In this document: in pieces, positions 60,317-64,000 of the stretch
Layout: each line of letters starts with the position of its first letter
Position numbering within the stretch: the stretch's first letter is position 1
Assembly (NCBI RefSeq): GCF_037975245.1
Contig: NC_092561.1
Location: 3,076,001 to 3,140,000, forward strand
DNA length: 64,000 nt
Direction: 5' to 3'
Source: Apostichopus japonicus
Lineage: Eukaryota > Echinodermata > Holothuroidea > Aspidochirotida > Stichopodidae
Made by a program: the position numbers and the translations under genes
Notes under the pieces: generated by a model
Database searches by the model: none
The model's input: the letters and a program-made list of their open reading frames with translations, nothing else
Told to the model about the DNA's origin: nothing

Positions 60317-63300
60317 ACTATAAAGATAGAGTATAATCTCTAACCTTTGTGTAATTCGTGTACTTGTATTTTATGGCACACAATTGTTAAACATGCTAAA
60401 TTAAGCAATTGGCGGTTGTCACTTTTTATTCTAGTTTTCCTTGTCTAGTGTAGTATTTTTGCATTAATTCGATGTGGTCCTTGTGTGGAAACGCCTCAGT
60501 GCCACTTGAGCCTAGACCCACTTCGATTATCAAAGTGTAATTAAATCAAACACATAATCTCTCTAACATTCGATGATTGTTCACGGGGTTTTAATTTAGC
60601 AGTTAATTCCCCCCCCCCCCCCCCCCAACCCGTTTCCCTTGTTATTGTAGTGCGCATGCGCGCTACAATACTGGGATTACTAGCCCCCTCCATCATCTAC
60701 ATGGCTTGCTGGTGAATGCCAGCTGGAACATACACTCTTCATAGCAATCTCAAATTCACAGGATGGCTACGCAGAAAATAATCCAGCCTCACATTTGCAT
60801 AAAATTGTGGCGGCGAACAGTTAATTCTGCACACGTAAATAAAATACATCGCCTTGCGTAGCATATACTTCTTCAAAACAACACGTAAAATTCTCTAATT
60901 TGGTTCGTTATTCTCGAATTGAACAAGACAGGTAACATTTGAACGCATTTGAGTTAACAAAATCCTGCAAGAAAGCTGCAAGCAACAAATGTTAATCTTA
61001 TTTAGCCGCAACGACTCGGCGTTATCTGTACTAATTCAGCTCTTGTAACATAGGTACTTTAAACGTTATTATCGTTATTGCAGTATATACTATGGCCTTG
61101 TATGGCATATATTACGAGTTTTGGATGATAAACCAGGGCCAGGAAATGGACCAAGCAGTTTTTAATAAACCGAAGGGTGTTACATTTGCAATGATAGACT
61201 ATTGACCTACCGTTAAAATTATCGTCCTTTAGGCGTTCGGATATTCCGTATGTTCGTCAAATTTCGCTAACTAGGCGAAAATACCATGAAAGTTAGATGT
61301 TGTTCAATTTGACCAATTAGTGTCCAGGACTCTGTGTATTCTCTGTCACGTCCGAAACAGACGCGATTCGTGATTGACAGCTTAGTTCTGATCGTTTTAG
61401 TCATCATTTCTTCATTTACAATGCAGGCAAAGGCTAGATAGAGTACTGTTTATAAACATTACACAATATAGCCTAGCTTTGGTCTACGTTAAAGGCCCAA
61501 ACGCCGAACTTCCTTCTTTGTGACCGAAATAACTTCAAAAGGGTTACAGTGACAAAGACCTCTCCATTTGACCTCTACGACGCACTACAATGACGAGTGT
61601 TTGTTTACAAATACAGTTGTTCTAGTTTAGTTTAGTACTTTTGCTTTGAAAAGATGGGGACGCTGCGGGAAAACACCTGCCTGTCGACATCTAGAATCAT
61701 TTGATTATTCTAAAGTGTATTAAAAGGAAGGCCGGAATAATGTCCCATACATATGTTGCTCAACCTAGGATGTTTCCAATCATCTTCCGGAAGAAAATTT
61801 TTTTATAAAACCTGATATGGCTATTTTCCTACTATCCCTTCGATAACAGAAACATCTCACTTGACATGGTAAAGTTTGCGCTGCTAACGTTTTCCGCATA
61901 TTTCACATGATAAGCTGTGCTTAGCCTTTTACCCAATAACGAATCTCTGTGACTACAGTGATATGCATTACCTGTGTAATTGTATGACCTTTCATACCCT
62001 ATTCAGTGTTTGCCAGCTTCAGGCTTCTAAACAACTACTCTAAATCAAAGTAGGAGTGGAATTATGTAATCACTGTTCTACTAAATAGGCCTACACTGCA
62101 CTGAAAACTGCATACAAACAATAACGTACCCCTGCATGACATCCACCATGGCCATCGGTCACTTGTAATGAATAATTGCACACCTTCATTTTGGGTCCAT
62201 AAATATAACTATATTGATCTTTCTTTTGCTTCGGAAGATCAGACTTGATGGTGTGTGAGCTAAACCAGGTATTGTCCAGTATTGTTGATATATCCTCTGA
62301 TGGTTAAAGAGTGGCTTTAGACCTAATGGTCTGTGAGCTATAGTTGGTATAGTTCAGTAGTGTTGATTATCCTCTGATGATTAAGAGTGGCTTTAGACCT
62401 TATGGTCTGTGAGCTATACTTGGTATAGTCCAGCAGTGTTAATTAGCTCCTCTGTTTATTAAAGAGTGACTTTACACCTAATGGTATATGAGCGTGGTAT
62501 AGTCCAGTGTTGTTGATTATCCTCTGATGGTTAAAGAGTGGCTATAGACCTAATGGTCGGTGAGCGTACTTGGTATAGTCCAGTGTCATTGATTACCATC
62601 TGATGATTAAATAGTGGCTTACGACTTAATGGTCTGTGAGCTATAGGCCTTCTAGGTATAGTCCAGTGTTGTTGATTATACTCTAATGATTCAAGAGTGG
62701 CTTTAGACCTAATTGTCTGTGAGCTATAGTGGGTATTGTTCAGTGGTGTACAATCTGATGTTTTAACGAGTGGATTTAGACCTAATGGTCTGTGAGATAT
62801 ACTTGGTATAGTCCAGTGTCGTTATTACCATATGATTATTAATTAGTGGCTTACGACTTAATGGTGTGTGAGCTATAGGCCTTCTAGGTATAGTCCAGTG
62901 TTGTTGATTATACTCTGATGATTCAAGAGTGGATTCAGACCTAATTGTCTGTGAGCTATAGAGGGTATTGTTCAGTAGTGTACAATCTGATGTTTTAACG
63001 AGTGGATTTAGACCTAATGGTCTGTGAGATATACTTGGTATAGTCCAGTGTCGTTATTACCATATGATTATTAACTAGTGGCTTTCGACTTAATGGTTTG
63101 TGAGCTATAGGCCTTCTAGGTATAGTCCAGTAAGTGTTGATACTACTCTGATGATTCAAGAGTGGCTTCAGACCTTATTGTCTGTGAGTTAAAGTAGGTA
63201 TTGTTCAGTAGTGTTGATATAATCTGATGTTTTAAAGAGTGGCTTTAGACCTAATGGTCTGTGAGATATACTTGGTATACTTGGTATAGGCTAGTATCGT

Positions 63301-64000
63301 TGATATATCATCTGATGTTTTAAGAGTGGCCTAATACTTAGTGGTCTGTGAGCTATACTATAGGTATAGTCCAGTAGTGTTGATTATACTCTGATGATTC
63401 AAGGTGACTTTAGACCTAATGGCCTATGAGCTATAGTAGGTGTTGTCCAGTATCGTTGATTTGGACATCAAATAGTCCATAAACCAACCCCAGCATGTGT
63501 AGACTATTATCAAATAACACGGACAAATTTGATAGAAAAAAAAAACAAATTTCTGCGCCAAAAGGGTTTTCTTTCATCGAGATCGAAAGACGTAGGCTAT
63601 TAATAAAAACTCCAACATATCAAGGTAAGACTATTGTTTGTAGTCAGCTCAATTCCTTCAACGAAATTAGGAAGGTTTAAACCAATGCGGTGTACATGAT
63701 ATCACAGGGACCCAGATGAGGGGGGGGGGGTGCAGTTGAAATGTTCCCAGTCTGACCTTAAGTTTCAACCTTCATGGAATGTGAATTTGAGGGCCTGGGA
63801 TTGGTGAAACCGTTGCTTGGAGTCCTCCTTCAGAAAAAAGACATTTAGATGGGAATTGTGCATTCTGAGTCATATTAAACTATCAAGTATGTCTATAATT
63901 AGGTATAACAGCAAGGTTGGGCTAATAAAAGAAAAATATATATGTAAAAAGGAAAACATCAATTGCTTTCTGATAATTTATTGGTGGTTTTCTCATTAAA
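60317..64000. repeat. Long direct repeat, copy 2 (partner at 1-3436)
   Basis: Same orientation and order as copy 1, from AAAGATAGAGTATAATCTCT to the window end. It differs by a longer poly-C run (near 60610), a longer minisatellite and an insertion with a G-run and GTTCCCAGTCTGACCTTAAG near 63715-63765. No coding region. Confidence 0.9.
62250..63470. repeat. Minisatellite, about 78-bp unit, roughly 15-16 copies
   Basis: Counterpart of 1950-2935 but about 235 bases longer. The extra length includes a duplicated segment with GTGTACAATCTGATGTTTTA (near 62746 and 62979), which occurs once in copy 1. This fits unit gain by slippage or unequal exchange. Confidence 0.85.

Overview
The window reads as nuclear DNA of a marine invertebrate, most likely a deuterostome; echinoderm is a guess. 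It is AT-rich and intron-bearing, with decayed LINEs, BEL/Pao and DNA transposons, microsatellites, and a cluster of very large inducible GTPase (VLIG/GVIN1/URGCP-type) genes. There is nothing prokaryotic in it. No species can be named from the sequence alone.

Core of the window (17.7-53.8 kb): three VLIG-type loci lie head-to-tail on the minus strand. VLIG-A (21065-27967) and VLIG-B (35917-43478) are intact. Each can be modelled as three exons: a 67-bp first coding exon, a 258-bp exon encoding one death-effector-like domain (DED), and a giant exon of about 4.9 kb holding the GTPase and the VLIG C-terminus. All junctions are phase 1 in both copies, giving proteins of 1733 and 1743 residues. 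The third locus, VLIG-C (50915-53825), is a pseudogene with an in-frame stop, frameshifts and two large internal deletions. A and B sit in a duplicated block (about 17.66-31.94 kb and 32.90-50.23 kb). A third copy of only the 3' flank survives at 6.7-8.5 kb. By analogy with VLIG and DED families, A and B are plausibly cytosolic innate-immune or cell-death GTPases, but that role is inference.

Left part (1-17.6 kb): this holds one copy of a repeat of at least 3.4 kb with an internal 78-bp minisatellite. The other copy is at 60.3-64.0 kb. It also holds a duplicated 1.5-kb block, a long CAT microsatellite, hAT-like debris, a polypyrimidine tract and a LINE tail. At 12.77-16.96 kb is a 4.2-kb element with inverted ends of about 160 bp. 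Its only recognisable coding content is a decayed gene of an uncharacterised Cys/His-rich family.

Right part (53.8-64 kb): this holds a second decayed member of that Cys/His-rich family, running directly into a BEL/Pao retrotransposon fragment, followed by mostly featureless DNA and the second copy of the terminal repeat.

Comparing A with B gives empty sites for three insertions: a foldback element in A, an hAT-type MITE in intron 1 of B, and a 2.1-kb element in B. The last carries closely spaced nuclear-receptor-type half-sites.
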